Assembly (NCBI GenBank): GCA_025456205.1
Contig: JALOLA010000019.1
Coordinates: 1 to 33,493 of the forward strand
Length of the DNA stretch: 33,493 bases
Source: Acidobacteriota bacterium
GTDB lineage: Bacteria > Acidobacteriota > Aminicenantia > UBA2199
Reading direction: 5' to 3'
The stretch's first letter is position 1, and each line of letters begins with the position of its first letter. The notes under the pieces are model-generated. The model saw only the letters and a program-made list of their open reading frames with translations, was not told the origin of the DNA and searched no databases. Below, in pieces: positions 9,032 through 18,337 of the stretch. The translations under genes and the position numbers were made by a program.

Positions 9032-9839
9032 TGCCGGCTCCGGCGGGCTCAGCACAGAAAAAAGATCGGCCGTCCTGGTCCTGGTCCTGTTCGTCGACTT
9101 GATCCTGATCTCGTCGCAGATCATGCTCAAGAGCCGGCAGTCGCTGCTGCAGTCGGTCATCGCCAACATGGTCATGCCCCTGCAGCTCACGTTCCAGAAG
9201 GCCAGTGATTTTGCCGGCTCCGAGCTGGACCGCTATGTTTTTTTGCGCGGCGTCTTCAAGAAATACCAGCGGCTCAAGCAACAGCATGTGAACCTGCGCG
9301 TGGAGAACTACGCCCTGAAGCGGCAGTTGCGCGACCTGGGGGCGCTGGCCGGGGTGAAGCGGAGATTCAACCGCTTCCGGCTGGCCAACGTGATCTCCGT
9401 CGACATCAACTTCCCCTATTCTTCGCTGGTGATCGACCTGGGAACGCGCGCCGGGCTGGTGGAGAACGACGTGGTGCTGAACACCGACGCCGAGCTGGTC
9501 GGCAAGATCACCCGGCCGCTGACCGCGTTCTCGGCCCAGGTGCGCCTGGTCACCTGTCCCATCGGCGGCACCGGGGCCGCCATCGAGAGCAACATGCTGG
9601 AAGGCCTGCTCAAGGGCGGCAACGGGGCCGAGTGCGGCTTCCGCTACCTGCTGGCCAACAAGCCGGTGCGCATGGGGGACCGGGTGATCACCTCGGGCAC
9701 CGACCTGATCTATCCCAGCTACCTGCCGATCGGCAAGGTGACGGCGATCGGCCAGGATTACCTGACCCAGAAGATCACCGTGCGCCCGTTCTTCGTCGAC
9801 AAGCCCATTCGCAAGCTGGTGGTCCTGGTCCATGAATAA
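9021..9839 (+). CDS. mreC: Rod-shape determining protein MreC
   Basis: A 272-aa bitopic inner-membrane protein linking cytoplasmic MreB to periplasmic PBP2. There is one membrane helix near residues 15-35. A charged, coiled-coil-like stretch (FLRGVFKKYQRLKQQHVNLRV and following, near 72-105) comes next. The beta-rich MreC domain includes NFPYSSLVIDLGTRAGL and RVITSGTDLIYPSYLPIGKV, the latter a strong family motif. It overlaps mreB by 11 nt and mreD by 8 nt. Confidence 0.96.
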
Positions 9840-10305
9840 CCGCTGGCGCACCATCCTGTTCATCCTGCTGGCCGTCGGCCAGGTCGCCTTCGCCCGCCAT
9901 TATCACTCGCTGCGCTTCACGGTCGACCTGCTCTTCCTGGTCATTTTTTTCATCGCCATCCGCTCGGGTTTCATGACCTCCATCCTCAGCGCCGCCCTGA
10001 TCGGCTTCTGCTCCGATTACCTCAGCGGCGGGGTCATGGGCGTTTTTTCGTTCTCGCGCACACTGGCCGCCTTCTCCCTCAACGCCGTCGCCCGCTTCCT
10101 CGACCTCAAGAAGAACATTTTCATCTTCCTGCTCATCCTGTTCTCCCTGTTCCTGTCGAACCTGGCGGCCTTCGGCTTTCTGGTGCTGATCTTCCGCTAC
10201 CAGATCACGTTCAGCCTGCTGGTCATCCAGCCGCTGTCGACGGCGCTGTTGGGCACGATCATCCTGGGCTCGAAAAAAGCGAAATCCCTGCTGGATGTAT
10301 CTTAG
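9832..10305 (+). CDS. mreD: Rod-shape determining protein MreD
   Basis: A 157-aa, very hydrophobic protein with about five membrane helices. It is identified mainly by position between mreC and mrdA and by the typical RSGFMTSILSAALIGFCSDY segment, where small loops carry an Asp after the third helix. It is a component of the elongasome. It overlaps mreC by 8 nt and the PBP2 gene by 11 nt. Confidence 0.88.
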   Translation: MNNRWRTILFILLAVGQVAFARHYHSLRFTVDLLFLVIFFIAIRSGFMTSILSAALIGFCSDYLSGGVMGVFSFSRTLAAFSLNAVARFLDLKKNIFIFLLILFSLFLSNLAAFGFLVLIFRYQITFSLLVIQPLSTALLGTIILGSKKAKSLLDVS

Positions 10306-12112
10306 CAAAAGGAAGCTGACCCCGGATTTCGTGAAAAAAGCCGCCGTCGTCTCCACTTTTTTTCTCGTCATTCTCTTCACCCTCATTTTCGTGGCCTTCT
10401 GGAGCATCCAGGTCCTGCGCCACGAGGAGTACCTGCGGCTGGCCATCCGCAACATCACGCGCACGATCGACCTGCCGGCCCCGCGCGGCGTGATCGTCGA
10501 CCGCTCCGGTACGGTGCTGGCGGAGAACAAGATCAATTTCACCCTGTACCTGGTGCGGGAAAACGTGGAGAACCTGGACAAGACGATCCGCCGCGCCAGC
10601 TTTTTTTCCGGCAGGACCGTCGCCGAGGTCCAGGAGATCATCGCCAGGTACAAGAAATACGCCATGTTCTACCGCATCCCCATCCGCAGCAACCTGCCGC
10701 AGGGCACGGTCATCTTCATCCAGAGCCGCCAGGATGAATTCCCGGAGTTCGAGATCGGCATGCAGCCCAGCCGCACCTTCCCGCTGGCCGAAAGCGCCGC
10801 CCACGTGCTCGGCCACCTGTCCGAGGTCAGCGAGGCGGAGCTGGACGCGATGGCCACCGGCGCCTACAGCCCCGGGGACGCCATCGGCCGCAGCGGCATC
10901 GAGAAGCAGTACGAGGCCTTCCTCAAGGGGGAGAAGGGGAGCCGGACCGTCATCAAGAACAGCGTGGAGAAGATCCAGGAGGTGAGTGCCGAGACCCAGC
11001 CGCTGATCGGCGCCACCGTCGTCCTGACCCTGGACCTGGGGTTGCAGCGCTTCAGCGAAGAGCTGCTCGGCGAGGAGACCGGCGTGGTCGGCGTCCTTGA
11101 CCTGCGGACCGGCGGCATCCTCGCCCTGGTCAGCAAGCCCGCCTATGACCCCGAGGCCTTTTCGCTGGAGATGACGCGCGATGAGTGGCTGGCGATCAGC
11201 AACGATCCGCAGAAGCCGCTGCAGAACAAGTTCCTGCAGGGGATCTATTCGCCGGGCTCCGTCTTCAAGATCGTCATGGCCCTGGCCGGCCTGCAGGAGA
11301 AGCTGATCTCGCCGGGACTCACCCTCACCTGCACGGGAAGTCAGGTCTTTTACGACCGCGTTTTCCACTGCTGGAACCTGGGCGGGCACGGGACGATGAA
11401 CCTTTTCAGCGCCCTGCAGAATTCCTGCAACATCTATTTTTACAACCTGGGCCGGCGGCTGGACATCGACACCATCGCCCGCTACGCGCGCCTGCTGGGC
11501 CTGGGCGCGGCGAGCGGCATCGACCTGCCCAATGAAAAGCCGGGGCTGGTGCCGGACAGCGCCTGGAAGCTCGAGGCGTTCCGCCAGCGCTGGTTCCCCG
11601 GGGAGACCATCTCGGTGGCCATCGGCCACGGCAGCCTGAACGTGACCCCGGCACAGATGCTCAAGCTGATCGCGACCGTGGCCCTGCGCGGGCGCATGCC
11701 CAGGCTGCATCTGCTGCAGCGCATCGAGCGGCAGGGGAAGGTCGTCCGCGAGTCCCTTCCCGAGTTCCGGCGCGTGCCCATCGCCGAGGAGCATTTCGAG
11801 CAGGTGATCGAGGGGCTGTTCCGCGTGGTCAACCAGGAGGGGACGGGACGGGCGGCGGCCATCGCCGGGCTGGACATCTGCGGCAAGACCGGCACGGCGC
11901 AGATCATCGCCAAGGAGAACCCGCATTACAAGCGGTTGACCCAGGAGAAGAAGTTCATGCCCCACTCCTGGTTCGTCTCCTTCGCCCCGCGCGAGAACCC
12001 CCGCCTGGCCATGGTCGTGCTGGTGGAGAACGGCGGCGACGCCGGGGCGATCGCCGCGCCCCTGGCGGCACGGATCTACCAGAAATACTTTGCCGATGAA
12101 GGACTACGTTAA
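10295..12112 (+). CDS. mrdA: Penicillin-binding protein 2 (elongation transpeptidase)
   Basis: A 605-aa class B PBP that cross-links peptidoglycan during side-wall growth. It has an N-terminal anchor near residues 17-38, then the pedestal domain (APRGVIVDRSGTVLAENK). The transpeptidase domain has all three active-site motifs: SVFK (Ser322-Lys325), SCN (377-379) and KTGTAQ (Lys531). GDAIGRSGIEKQYE is the usual dimerisation-domain junction. The gene lies between mreD and rodA, overlapping both, so PBP2 rather than FtsI is the right assignment. A complete gene of normal length. Confidence 0.96.
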   Translation: MYLSKRKLTPDFVKKAAVVSTFFLVILFTLIFVAFWSIQVLRHEEYLRLAIRNITRTIDLPAPRGVIVDRSGTVLAENKINFTLYLVRENVENLDKTIRRASFFSGRTVAEVQEIIARYKKYAMFYRIPIRSNLPQGTVIFIQSRQDEFPEFEIGMQPSRTFPLAESAAHVLGHLSEVSEAELDAMATGAYSPGDAIGRSGIEKQYEAFLKGEKGSRTVIKNSVEKIQEVSAETQPLIGATVVLTLDLGLQRFSEELLGEETGVVGVLDLRTGGILALVSKPAYDPEAFSLEMTRDEWLAISNDPQKPLQNKFLQGIYSPGSVFKIVMALAGLQEKLISPGLTLTCTGSQVFYDRVFHCWNLGGHGTMNLFSALQNSCNIYFYNLGRRLDIDTIARYARLLGLGAASGIDLPNEKPGLVPDSAWKLEAFRQRWFPGETISVAIGHGSLNVTPAQMLKLIATVALRGRMPRLHLLQRIERQGKVVRESLPEFRRVPIAEEHFEQVIEGLFRVVNQEGTGRAAAIAGLDICGKTGTAQIIAKENPHYKRLTQEKKFMPHSWFVSFAPRENPRLAMVVLVENGGDAGAIAAPLAARIYQKYFADEGLR

Positions 12113-13166
12113 ATATTTCGACAAGTTCACGTTCGCCCTGCTGCTGCTGCTGGTGCTGGCCGGCATATCCCTGGTATACAGCGCCGGCCATTCCAGCGCC
12201 GAGACCAACTACCTGAAGCAGGCGGGCTGGCTGGGCGTCTCCCTGCTGGCTTTTTTCGCCGTCTTCGCGCTGAAGACCGACTTCATCTTCCGCAAGGCCT
12301 TCGCCGTCCTGCTGGTGCTGCTGGCCATCCTGGCGCTGCAGGTGGCGGTCGGCGGCACCGTCGCCCGCACCAAGAGCTGGTTCCGCCTCTGGGGCATCGG
12401 CTTCCAGTTCTCCGAGTTCGTGAAGGTGCCCCTGGCCCTGTACCTGGCCAAGGTCCTGGCCCAGATCGAGAGCGTCGACGCCAGGGCGTTCGTAAAGATA
12501 CTGGCCGTCATTTTCGCTCCCGTGGGCCTGATCGTCCTCCAGCCCGACATGGGTGTGTCGTTCATTCTCTGCGGCTTCCTGCCGCTGGTCGTCCTGCTGA
12601 AAAAGGTGCGGCCGGCGCTGCTGGTCGTCACCGTCCTGCTGATGGTTCTCGGCGGGCTCATCGGCTGGCATTCGCTGCTGAAGCCCTACCAGAAGGACCG
12701 CATCGTCTCCTTCCTGAACCCCACGCAGTACAAGGACTCCACCGGCTACCACATCATCCAGTCGAAGATCGCCATCGGCTCGGGCGGGCTGGCCGGCAAG
12801 GGCTACCTGAAGGGTTCGCAGTCGCGCTACCAGTTCCTGCCGGCGCGGCATACCGACTTCATCATCTCGGTGGTCGGCGAGGAGCACGGGTTCATCGGCA
12901 CCAGCCTGCTGTTCTTCATCTTCTTCATCGTCTTCTACCGCCAGTTCCGCTTCAATTTCCAGACCGACGAGGAGTTCTATTTCGTCTATCTATTCAACGG
13001 CCTGATGCTCTTCCAGTTCCTGGTCAACGTGTCGATGGCCATCGGCTTCTTCCCGGTGCTGGGCATCTCCCTGCCCTTCGTTTCCTACGGGGGGTCTTCG
13101 CTGCTCTCGTTCTTTATCGGCGCGGCCATCGTCTTCCGCATCAAGATCAACAACTACCTGGCATGA
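12096..13166 (+). CDS. rodA: Rod-shape determining protein RodA (SEDS glycosyltransferase)
   Basis: A 356-aa SEDS-family peptidoglycan polymerase, partner of PBP2. There are about ten membrane helices. Family motifs include RTKSWFRLWGIGFQFSEFVK, LQPDMGVSFI, the extracellular loop RQFRF-type segment, LPARHTDFIISVVGEE and GISLPFVSYGGSS. The ATG at 12096 is preferred to a TTG at 12090. The gene overlaps the end of mrdA by 17 nt, and its stop overlaps the next start (ATGA). Confidence 0.96.
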   Translation: MKDYVKYFDKFTFALLLLLVLAGISLVYSAGHSSAETNYLKQAGWLGVSLLAFFAVFALKTDFIFRKAFAVLLVLLAILALQVAVGGTVARTKSWFRLWGIGFQFSEFVKVPLALYLAKVLAQIESVDARAFVKILAVIFAPVGLIVLQPDMGVSFILCGFLPLVVLLKKVRPALLVVTVLLMVLGGLIGWHSLLKPYQKDRIVSFLNPTQYKDSTGYHIIQSKIAIGSGGLAGKGYLKGSQSRYQFLPARHTDFIISVVGEEHGFIGTSLLFFIFFIVFYRQFRFNFQTDEEFYFVYLFNGLMLFQFLVNVSMAIGFFPVLGISLPFVSYGGSSLLSFFIGAAIVFRIKINNYLA

Positions 13167-15586
13167 ACACCGATGAATTCCTCGGACTGCTGAAAAATCC
13201 CCAGGCCTATATCGGCCGGGAGATCAACTCCTGCCGCCGGGAATTCGAACCCGGCGACATCAACATCTGCCTGGTCTTTCCCGACACCTACGCCATCGGC
13301 ATGAGCCATGCCGGGGTCAAGATACTCTACCACCTGCTCAACGGCCTCGACGGCGTCCATGCCCAGCGGGCCTTCCTGCCCGATCCCGAGAACATCCCGC
13401 TCTTCCGCGAGCACGGCATGGCGCTTTTCTCCCTGGAGACCCGAACGCCGCTGGCCGCCTTCGATATGGTCGGCCTGTCGCTGCTGAGCGAGCTGAACTA
13501 CACCAACGTGCTCCTGGCGCTCGACCTGGCCGGCCTGCCGCTGCTCTCCGCCCAGCGCCGCCAGGGCCAGCCCTGGGTGGCGGCCGGCGGCATCGCCGCG
13601 GCCAACCCCGAGCCCCTGCGCGCCTTCATCGACCTGTTCGCCTTCGGCGACGGCGAGGCCGTCTTCCCCGACCTGGTCGACGTGCTGCGCAGGGCCCGGC
13701 GGCCGCGGGCGGACCGGGCCGCCATCCTGGAGGAATTCGACCGCATCGATGGCGTTTACGTTCCCGCCCGCTACCCGTTGAAAAAAAGGGGACCTTTCCT
13801 GGTGCCGGACCTCGGCGGCAGAAAGGTGCGCAAGCGGATCTGCCCCGACCTGGACCGCATCAAGGCCGAGCCGGCGGAGATCGTGCCCGTCTGCGATGTG
13901 GTCTTCAACCGCCTGAACGTGGAGATCGCCCGCGGCTGCCCGCAGAATTGCCGCTTCTGCCAGGCCAAGTCCTATTATGCCCCCTTCCGCGTCCGGGCCG
14001 CGGCGCCCACGCTGGACTTCATCGGCAAAGCCCTGGGCGCCACCGGCTATGAAATGTTCTCCCTGGCCTCGCTGAGCTCCGGCGACTATCCCGACCTGCC
14101 GGAGCTGCTGCGCCGCATCCCCGCCGCCATCCAGCCCGACATTTCCTTCTCCGTCCCCTCGCTGCGCCCATCGACGCTGAGCGAGGAACTGCTCGCCACC
14201 CTGGCCATGTTCCGCAAGACCGGCATCACCATCGTCCCCGAGGCCGGCAGCGAGCGGCTGCGCCGCTCCATCAACAAGAACGTCACCGACGCCGAGATCT
14301 TCCACGCCCTGGACATCGCCTGGAAGCATGGCTGGCAGAAAGTGAAGATGTACTTCATGATCGGCCTGCCGGGCGAGACCGCCGCTGACATCGAAGCGAT
14401 CGCCCTGCTGCTGGAGAAGATCCTGGCCGCGGCGCGGGGGCGCAGGGCGCGGGTGGCCATCCACGCCTCCTTTTCCTCATTCGTTCCCAAGGCGCATACG
14501 CCGCTGCAATGGGCGGCCCGGGCCCCCATCGCCGAGCTGGAGGAGAAGTCGGCATTCCTGCGCGCCCGGCTGCGGCGCCACAAGAACCTCGACCTGGATT
14601 TCCACCAGCCGGGGCGCAGCATGATCGAGACCATCCTGGCCCGCGGCGACGCCCGCGTCGGCGACCTGCTGCTCGAGGTCTACCGGCGCGGGGAGGCTTT
14701 CACCGCCTGGGACGCCCATTTCCACCTGGCGGTCTGGGAGGAGGCCCTGCCCCTGCTGGGCGGCGCCGATTTCCTCTCCGAGCTGCCGCTGGACGCCGAG
14801 CTGCCCTGGGGCTTCATCCAGCTCAATTTCCACGAGGCCTACCTGGCCGAGGAATACCGGCGCAGCCGCGCCGGCGAGGCGACGCCCTCCTGCGCCGAGC
14901 AGGACTGCGCCGGCTGCGCCGGCTGCGCCTTCGGCCGCCGGGAATTCCTGCCCGCCTCCTGGGCGAAAGCCGCGGGGGCGGCGGCCGTTCCTCCGGTGGC
15001 CTATCGCCGGCTGCGCCTGCATTACGATAAAAAGGGCGACCTGCGCTTCCTGTCGCATCTGGCGATGATGCAGTATCTCGAGCGCCTGCTGCGCAGGTCC
15101 GGCCTGCTGTTCCAGTACAGCCAAGGGTTCCACCCGCGCATCAAGATGGCCGCCCTGCCTCCGCTGCCGGTCGGAGCCGTCGGCGAGGACGAGGTGATCG
15201 AGGTCTTCGTGTCCGGGGACCTCGAGGCGGAGGGGATCCTGGCCGCCCTGAACCGGGGGCTCACGGACCTGCGCTTCATCCGGGCCGACTTCGTCCGCGG
15301 CGAGACCTCCTTCCACAAGGCGCTGCAGGTTGTGGAATTCCATTTTTCCCTGCCCCTTCGGCAAGGCTCTTCGCGACCGGTGGCGCTGCCCGGGCAGGAG
15401 GAGATCACGGCCCTGCTCTCTGCCGGCGACAGCCTGCGCTTCGGCGAGGAAGGCCTGGACCTGAAAATGGATTTCGCCCACCAGGGCCAGGAGCGCTTCG
15501 CCCGCATCTACAAGCTGCTGGACCCGGAGCGGAAATGGACCTCCTGCCTGCGCCGCACGGCGGTCACCTTTAAAAATGAAAATTGA
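13163..15586 (+). CDS. Radical SAM protein fused to DUF2344 (TIGR03960/TIGR03936 type)
   Basis: An 807-aa two-part protein. The N-terminal region (about 1-220) resembles a B12-binding-like domain (VFPDTYAIGMSHAGVKILY). The radical SAM core has the 4Fe-4S motif CPQNCRFC (Cys259, 263, 266). A Cys-rich stretch (CAEQDCAGCAGCAFG, near 576-590) ends the first part. The last ~200 residues (LRLHYDKKGDLRFLSHL, FSQGFHPR-type YSQGFHPRIKM) are the DUF2344 domain, which many genomes encode as a separate gene next to RNase G. No RNase G gene is present here. The biochemical function is not established as far as I know; an RNA- or ribosome-related role is only guessed from usual neighbours. It overlaps rodA by 4 nt and trmH by 11 nt. 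Confidence 0.88.
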   Translation: MNTDEFLGLLKNPQAYIGREINSCRREFEPGDINICLVFPDTYAIGMSHAGVKILYHLLNGLDGVHAQRAFLPDPENIPLFREHGMALFSLETRTPLAAFDMVGLSLLSELNYTNVLLALDLAGLPLLSAQRRQGQPWVAAGGIAAANPEPLRAFIDLFAFGDGEAVFPDLVDVLRRARRPRADRAAILEEFDRIDGVYVPARYPLKKRGPFLVPDLGGRKVRKRICPDLDRIKAEPAEIVPVCDVVFNRLNVEIARGCPQNCRFCQAKSYYAPFRVRAAAPTLDFIGKALGATGYEMFSLASLSSGDYPDLPELLRRIPAAIQPDISFSVPSLRPSTLSEELLATLAMFRKTGITIVPEAGSERLRRSINKNVTDAEIFHALDIAWKHGWQKVKMYFMIGLPGETAADIEAIALLLEKILAAARGRRARVAIHASFSSFVPKAHTPLQWAARAPIAELEEKSAFLRARLRRHKNLDLDFHQPGRSMIETILARGDARVGDLLLEVYRRGEAFTAWDAHFHLAVWEEALPLLGGADFLSELPLDAELPWGFIQLNFHEAYLAEEYRRSRAGEATPSCAEQDCAGCAGCAFGRREFLPASWAKAAGAAAVPPVAYRRLRLHYDKKGDLRFLSHLAMMQYLERLLRRSGLLFQYSQGFHPRIKMAALPPLPVGAVGEDEVIEVFVSGDLEAEGILAALNRGLTDLRFIRADFVRGETSFHKALQVVEFHFSLPLRQGSSRPVALPGQEEITALLSAGDSLRFGEEGLDLKMDFAHQGQERFARIYKLLDPERKWTSCLRRTAVTFKNEN

Positions 15587-16331
15587 GATCACGTCGATGG
15601 CCAACCCCCGGCTGAAGGACCTGCTGGCCGCAGGCGAGCGCTTGCTCTTCTTTGCCGGCGACAAGCTGGTCCGCGACATCCTGGCCCGCCCGCTCGCGGT
15701 GGACAAGCTGCTGGTCAGCACCGCCCTGGAGGAAGACCTCCCCGACGCCGCCGCCAAGGTAGGGGAGCGCTGGCGGGTGAGTCCCCCGGTGCTGGCCAGG
15801 GTCTCCGGGTTGAAAAGCCCGCCGTTGCTGCTGGCCGTCATGGGACTGCCCGCGGCCGCGATCGACTTCAGTCGTCCGGGCGTCACCGTGGGACTGGTCG
15901 ACGTCCAGGACCCGGGCAACGTGGGCACGGCCTTCCGCTGCGCCTCGGCCTTTGGCGGCGCAGCTCTGGCCCTGGCCGGCGAATGCGCCAGGCCCAACCA
16001 CCCCAAGGTCGTGCGCGCCGCCCAGACCGCCCTGCTCGACGTTCCGTTCCAGGTTTTCCGCGACGTGGATGAGCTGGCGGCCGAGGCCCTGCAGGCCAAT
16101 GCCCGCGTCTATGTCACCGCGGCGCGTCCCGGCCGGGCCTCCCTGCCGCTGGCGGAGATGCAGTTCCCCTGCCTGCTGCTGTTCGGCAACGAGGGCCGGG
16201 GGCTGGAGCCGCGCCTGCTCGAGCGCTTCCCCCAGGTGCGCCTGGACCAGGAGGCGCGCATCGATTCCCTGAACGTCGCCGTCAGCGCCTGCATCATGAT
16301 GCACGAGCTGCGGCGCCTGCGCGGCCGGTGA
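15576..16331 (+). CDS. SpoU/TrmH-family RNA 2'-O-methyltransferase
   Basis: A 251-aa SPOUT enzyme that methylates ribose 2'-OH in rRNA or tRNA with SAM. All three family motifs are present: motif 1 QDPGNVGTAFR (Asn115, Arg121), motif 2 LLFGNEGRGL (Glu206) and motif 3 IDSLNVAVSACIMMHE (Ser231, Asn233). The N-terminus (ITSMANPRLKDLLAAGER) matches the substrate-binding domain of RlmB-like members. The exact RNA target is unknown. It overlaps the upstream gene by 11 nt and queH by 4 nt. Confidence 0.92.
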   Translation: MKIEITSMANPRLKDLLAAGERLLFFAGDKLVRDILARPLAVDKLLVSTALEEDLPDAAAKVGERWRVSPPVLARVSGLKSPPLLLAVMGLPAAAIDFSRPGVTVGLVDVQDPGNVGTAFRCASAFGGAALALAGECARPNHPKVVRAAQTALLDVPFQVFRDVDELAAEALQANARVYVTAARPGRASLPLAEMQFPCLLLFGNEGRGLEPRLLERFPQVRLDQEARIDSLNVAVSACIMMHELRRLRGR

Positions 16332-16882
16332 AGAAGCTCCTGCTCCACGTCTGCTGCGGGCCCTGCGCGCCCTACGTGCTGCAGATGCTGCGGGCGGATT
16401 TCCAGGTCAGCGGTTTTTTTTGCAATCCCAACATCCAGCCCTACCGCGAATACGAATTCCGCCGCCTCGAAGTGGCGCGCCTGGCCGGAAAGCTGGAATG
16501 GGATGTGGTGTACGCCCCTTACGACATGAGGGAGTGGTTCGCCGCCGTGCGCGGCCTGGAGCGCGAGCCCGAGCGCGGGCGGCGCTGCGCCGTCTGCTTC
16601 CGCTTCCGGCTGGAAAAGGCTTTCCGCCATGCCCGCGAGAACGGCTTCGCCGCCGTGGCCTCCACCCTGTCGATCAGCCCCTACAAGGCGGCGGCGCAGA
16701 TCAACGAGCAGGGCCAGGCCCTGGCCCGGGAATACGGCGTCGAATTCCTGGCGGAAAACTTCAAGAAACGCGACGGCTGGCGCGGCGCCTGCGCGCTGGC
16801 GGCGGAACTGGGAGTCCGGCACCAGGACTACTGCGGCTGCGCTTTCTCCAAGGCGGAGAGGCTGCTGCGCCTGCGGAAATGA
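16328..16882 (+). CDS. queH: Epoxyqueuosine reductase QueH
   Basis: A 184-aa member of the DUF208 family. It reduces epoxyqueuosine to queuosine in tRNA as the non-homologous alternative to QueG. It shows HVCCGPCAPY (Cys9, Cys10, Cys13), RRCAVCFRFRL (Cys87, Cys90), the motif STLSISPYK, and DYCGCAFS (Cys169, Cys171). These match the Fe-S and catalytic cysteines described for the family. The start is a GTG overlapping the upstream stop (GTGA), and it is the last gene of the 6800-16882 run. No other queuosine gene is in the window. Confidence 0.93.
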   Translation: MKKLLLHVCCGPCAPYVLQMLRADFQVSGFFCNPNIQPYREYEFRRLEVARLAGKLEWDVVYAPYDMREWFAAVRGLEREPERGRRCAVCFRFRLEKAFRHARENGFAAVASTLSISPYKAAAQINEQGQALAREYGVEFLAENFKKRDGWRGACALAAELGVRHQDYCGCAFSKAERLLRLRK

Positions 16883-16932
16883 CCGTGGGGCAAGGGGTTT
16901 GGGGCCCGGCCGGTTTGCTTTTGCGGCGTCGA

Positions 16933-16938
16933 TATGAT
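16933..16938 (+). promoter_or_regulatory. Possible -10 box before the PASTA gene
   Basis: TATGAT lies in the 70-nt gap after queH, 14 nt before the ATG at 16953. No convincing -35 was found at 16-18 bp. AAGG at 16945-16948 could serve as a weak ribosome site. Confidence 0.35.
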
Positions 16939-16952
16939 AGATTAAGGCCCTG

Positions 16953-17675
16953 ATGAACAAGAAAGTGGTACTGGCCGGAAAGGTCATCGGGATCGCAGCC
17001 GGCTATTCCCTGGTCCTGGTCCTGGCCGTTTTTTTCACCGTCAGCCTGCTGGTCAAGGGCGGCGAGGTGAGCGCACCCGACCTGACCGGAATGTCCCTCC
17101 AGGACGCCTACGCCGCCGCCGCCAGGAAAGGGGTCTACCTGAAGAAAGTCGTCGGCGACTTCGGCGGCGCCTACGCCCCCAACACGGTGGTCAGCCAGTT
17201 TCCGGCGCCGCAGACCAGCGTCAAGGAAAAGTCGGTCGTCAAGATCTTCGTCGCCTCGGAAGTGGGGCAGACGGTCGTGCCCCAGCTGGTGGGGCTGGGC
17301 CAGAAGGAGAGCGAGGCGCTGCTCAAGAAAAACAAGCTGAAAAAAGGCCACACCGCCTTCGTCAGCGCCGCCGACGTCATGCCCGACAGCGTCATCAGCC
17401 AGTCGGCCCCGGCCGGCAGCCACCTGGGCGAAGGCGCGGCCATCGACCTGCTGCTGTCCAAGGGCGGCGAGAGCCGCTCGTTCATCATGCCCGACCTGAT
17501 CGGCAAGGATGCGGTCAAGGTCCTGGTTTTTTTCGAGGGCCGCGGGCTGAAGATATCGAAGATCGAAGAGGTGCCCTATTTCGGGCTGAAGCCGGGCGTC
17601 ATCCTCAAGCAGTTCCCGGCGCCGGGTTTCGAGATCAGCGCCAAGAACCAGATCGGCATCCAGGTCAGCAAATGA
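16953..17675 (+). CDS. Membrane-anchored protein with three PASTA domains
   Basis: A 240-aa protein with an N-terminal membrane helix (residues 9-34) and three consecutive PASTA domains in the periplasm, at about 39-105, 106-171 and 174-240. Each has the family pattern of P-x-L-x-G early and SQxPxxG/QFPAPG near the end: APDLTGMSLQDAY with SQFPAPQTSV, VPQLVGLGQKE with SQSAPAGSHL, and MPDLIGKDAVK with KQFPAPGFEI. PASTA domains bind muropeptides or beta-lactams in Ser/Thr kinases and PBPs. Here there is no kinase or PBP domain, so it is a stand-alone wall sensor or scaffold. Its stop overlaps the rpe start (ATGA). Confidence 0.85.
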   Translation: MNKKVVLAGKVIGIAAGYSLVLVLAVFFTVSLLVKGGEVSAPDLTGMSLQDAYAAAARKGVYLKKVVGDFGGAYAPNTVVSQFPAPQTSVKEKSVVKIFVASEVGQTVVPQLVGLGQKESEALLKKNKLKKGHTAFVSAADVMPDSVISQSAPAGSHLGEGAAIDLLLSKGGESRSFIMPDLIGKDAVKVLVFFEGRGLKISKIEEVPYFGLKPGVILKQFPAPGFEISAKNQIGIQVSK

Positions 17676-18337
17676 ACCCGGTCTTCCCGTCGATCCTCGC
17701 CACCAACTTTTTCAACCTCGAGGACAAGCTGCGCGCCTTCGCGGCGCATGGCATCGACTTCATCCACCTGGACGTCATGGACGGCCATTTCGTCGACCAG
17801 ATCTCTTTCGGGCCCTCGCTGGCGCGGGCCATCAAGGAGAAATTCCCCTTCGGCCTCGACGCCCACCTGATGGTCAGCAACCCGGAAAAAGCGGTCCCGC
17901 ATTTCATCCGCGCCGGGGCGGACTGGATCTCCTTCCATGCCGAGGCCGCCGCCGAGCCCGCCGGGCTGCTGCGCCAGATCCGCGATGCCGGTTGCCGCGC
18001 CGGCCTGGTCCTCAATCCCGACACCCCGCTGGAGCGGCTGCAGCCCTACCTGGGTGCGCTGGACTATATCCTGCTGATGAGCGTCTTCCCCGGCTACGGG
18101 GGGCAGTCGTTCATCCCCGGCACACTGGAGCGGGTGGCGCTGCTGAAAAAACAGCTCGGCGGCATGGACAGTGCCTGCCTGCTGCAGGTGGACGGGGGCA
18201 TCCAGCCGCTGATCGCCGCCCAGCTGCGCGCGGCCGGCGCCGACCTGTTCGTGGTGGGCACGTCGCTGTTCAACGCCGACGACATCGGGGACAAGATCCA
18301 CCAATTCTCAAATCAACTGCACTGGAGCCGATCATGA
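17672..18337 (+). CDS. rpe: Ribulose-phosphate 3-epimerase
   Basis: A 221-aa TIM-barrel enzyme that interconverts ribulose-5-phosphate and xylulose-5-phosphate in the pentose phosphate pathway. It shows PSILATNFFNLEDKL, HLDVMDGHFVDQISFG (metal-binding His and Asp), DAHLMVSNPE, LMSVFPGYGGQSFIPG and LQVDGGI. Length and motif order are standard. It overlaps PASTA and bamD starts/stops by 4 nt each, so it is co-translated with envelope genes; sedoheptulose-7-phosphate from this pathway also feeds heptose synthesis. Confidence 0.97.
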   Translation: MNPVFPSILATNFFNLEDKLRAFAAHGIDFIHLDVMDGHFVDQISFGPSLARAIKEKFPFGLDAHLMVSNPEKAVPHFIRAGADWISFHAEAAAEPAGLLRQIRDAGCRAGLVLNPDTPLERLQPYLGALDYILLMSVFPGYGGQSFIPGTLERVALLKKQLGGMDSACLLQVDGGIQPLIAAQLRAAGADLFVVGTSLFNADDIGDKIHQFSNQLHWSRS

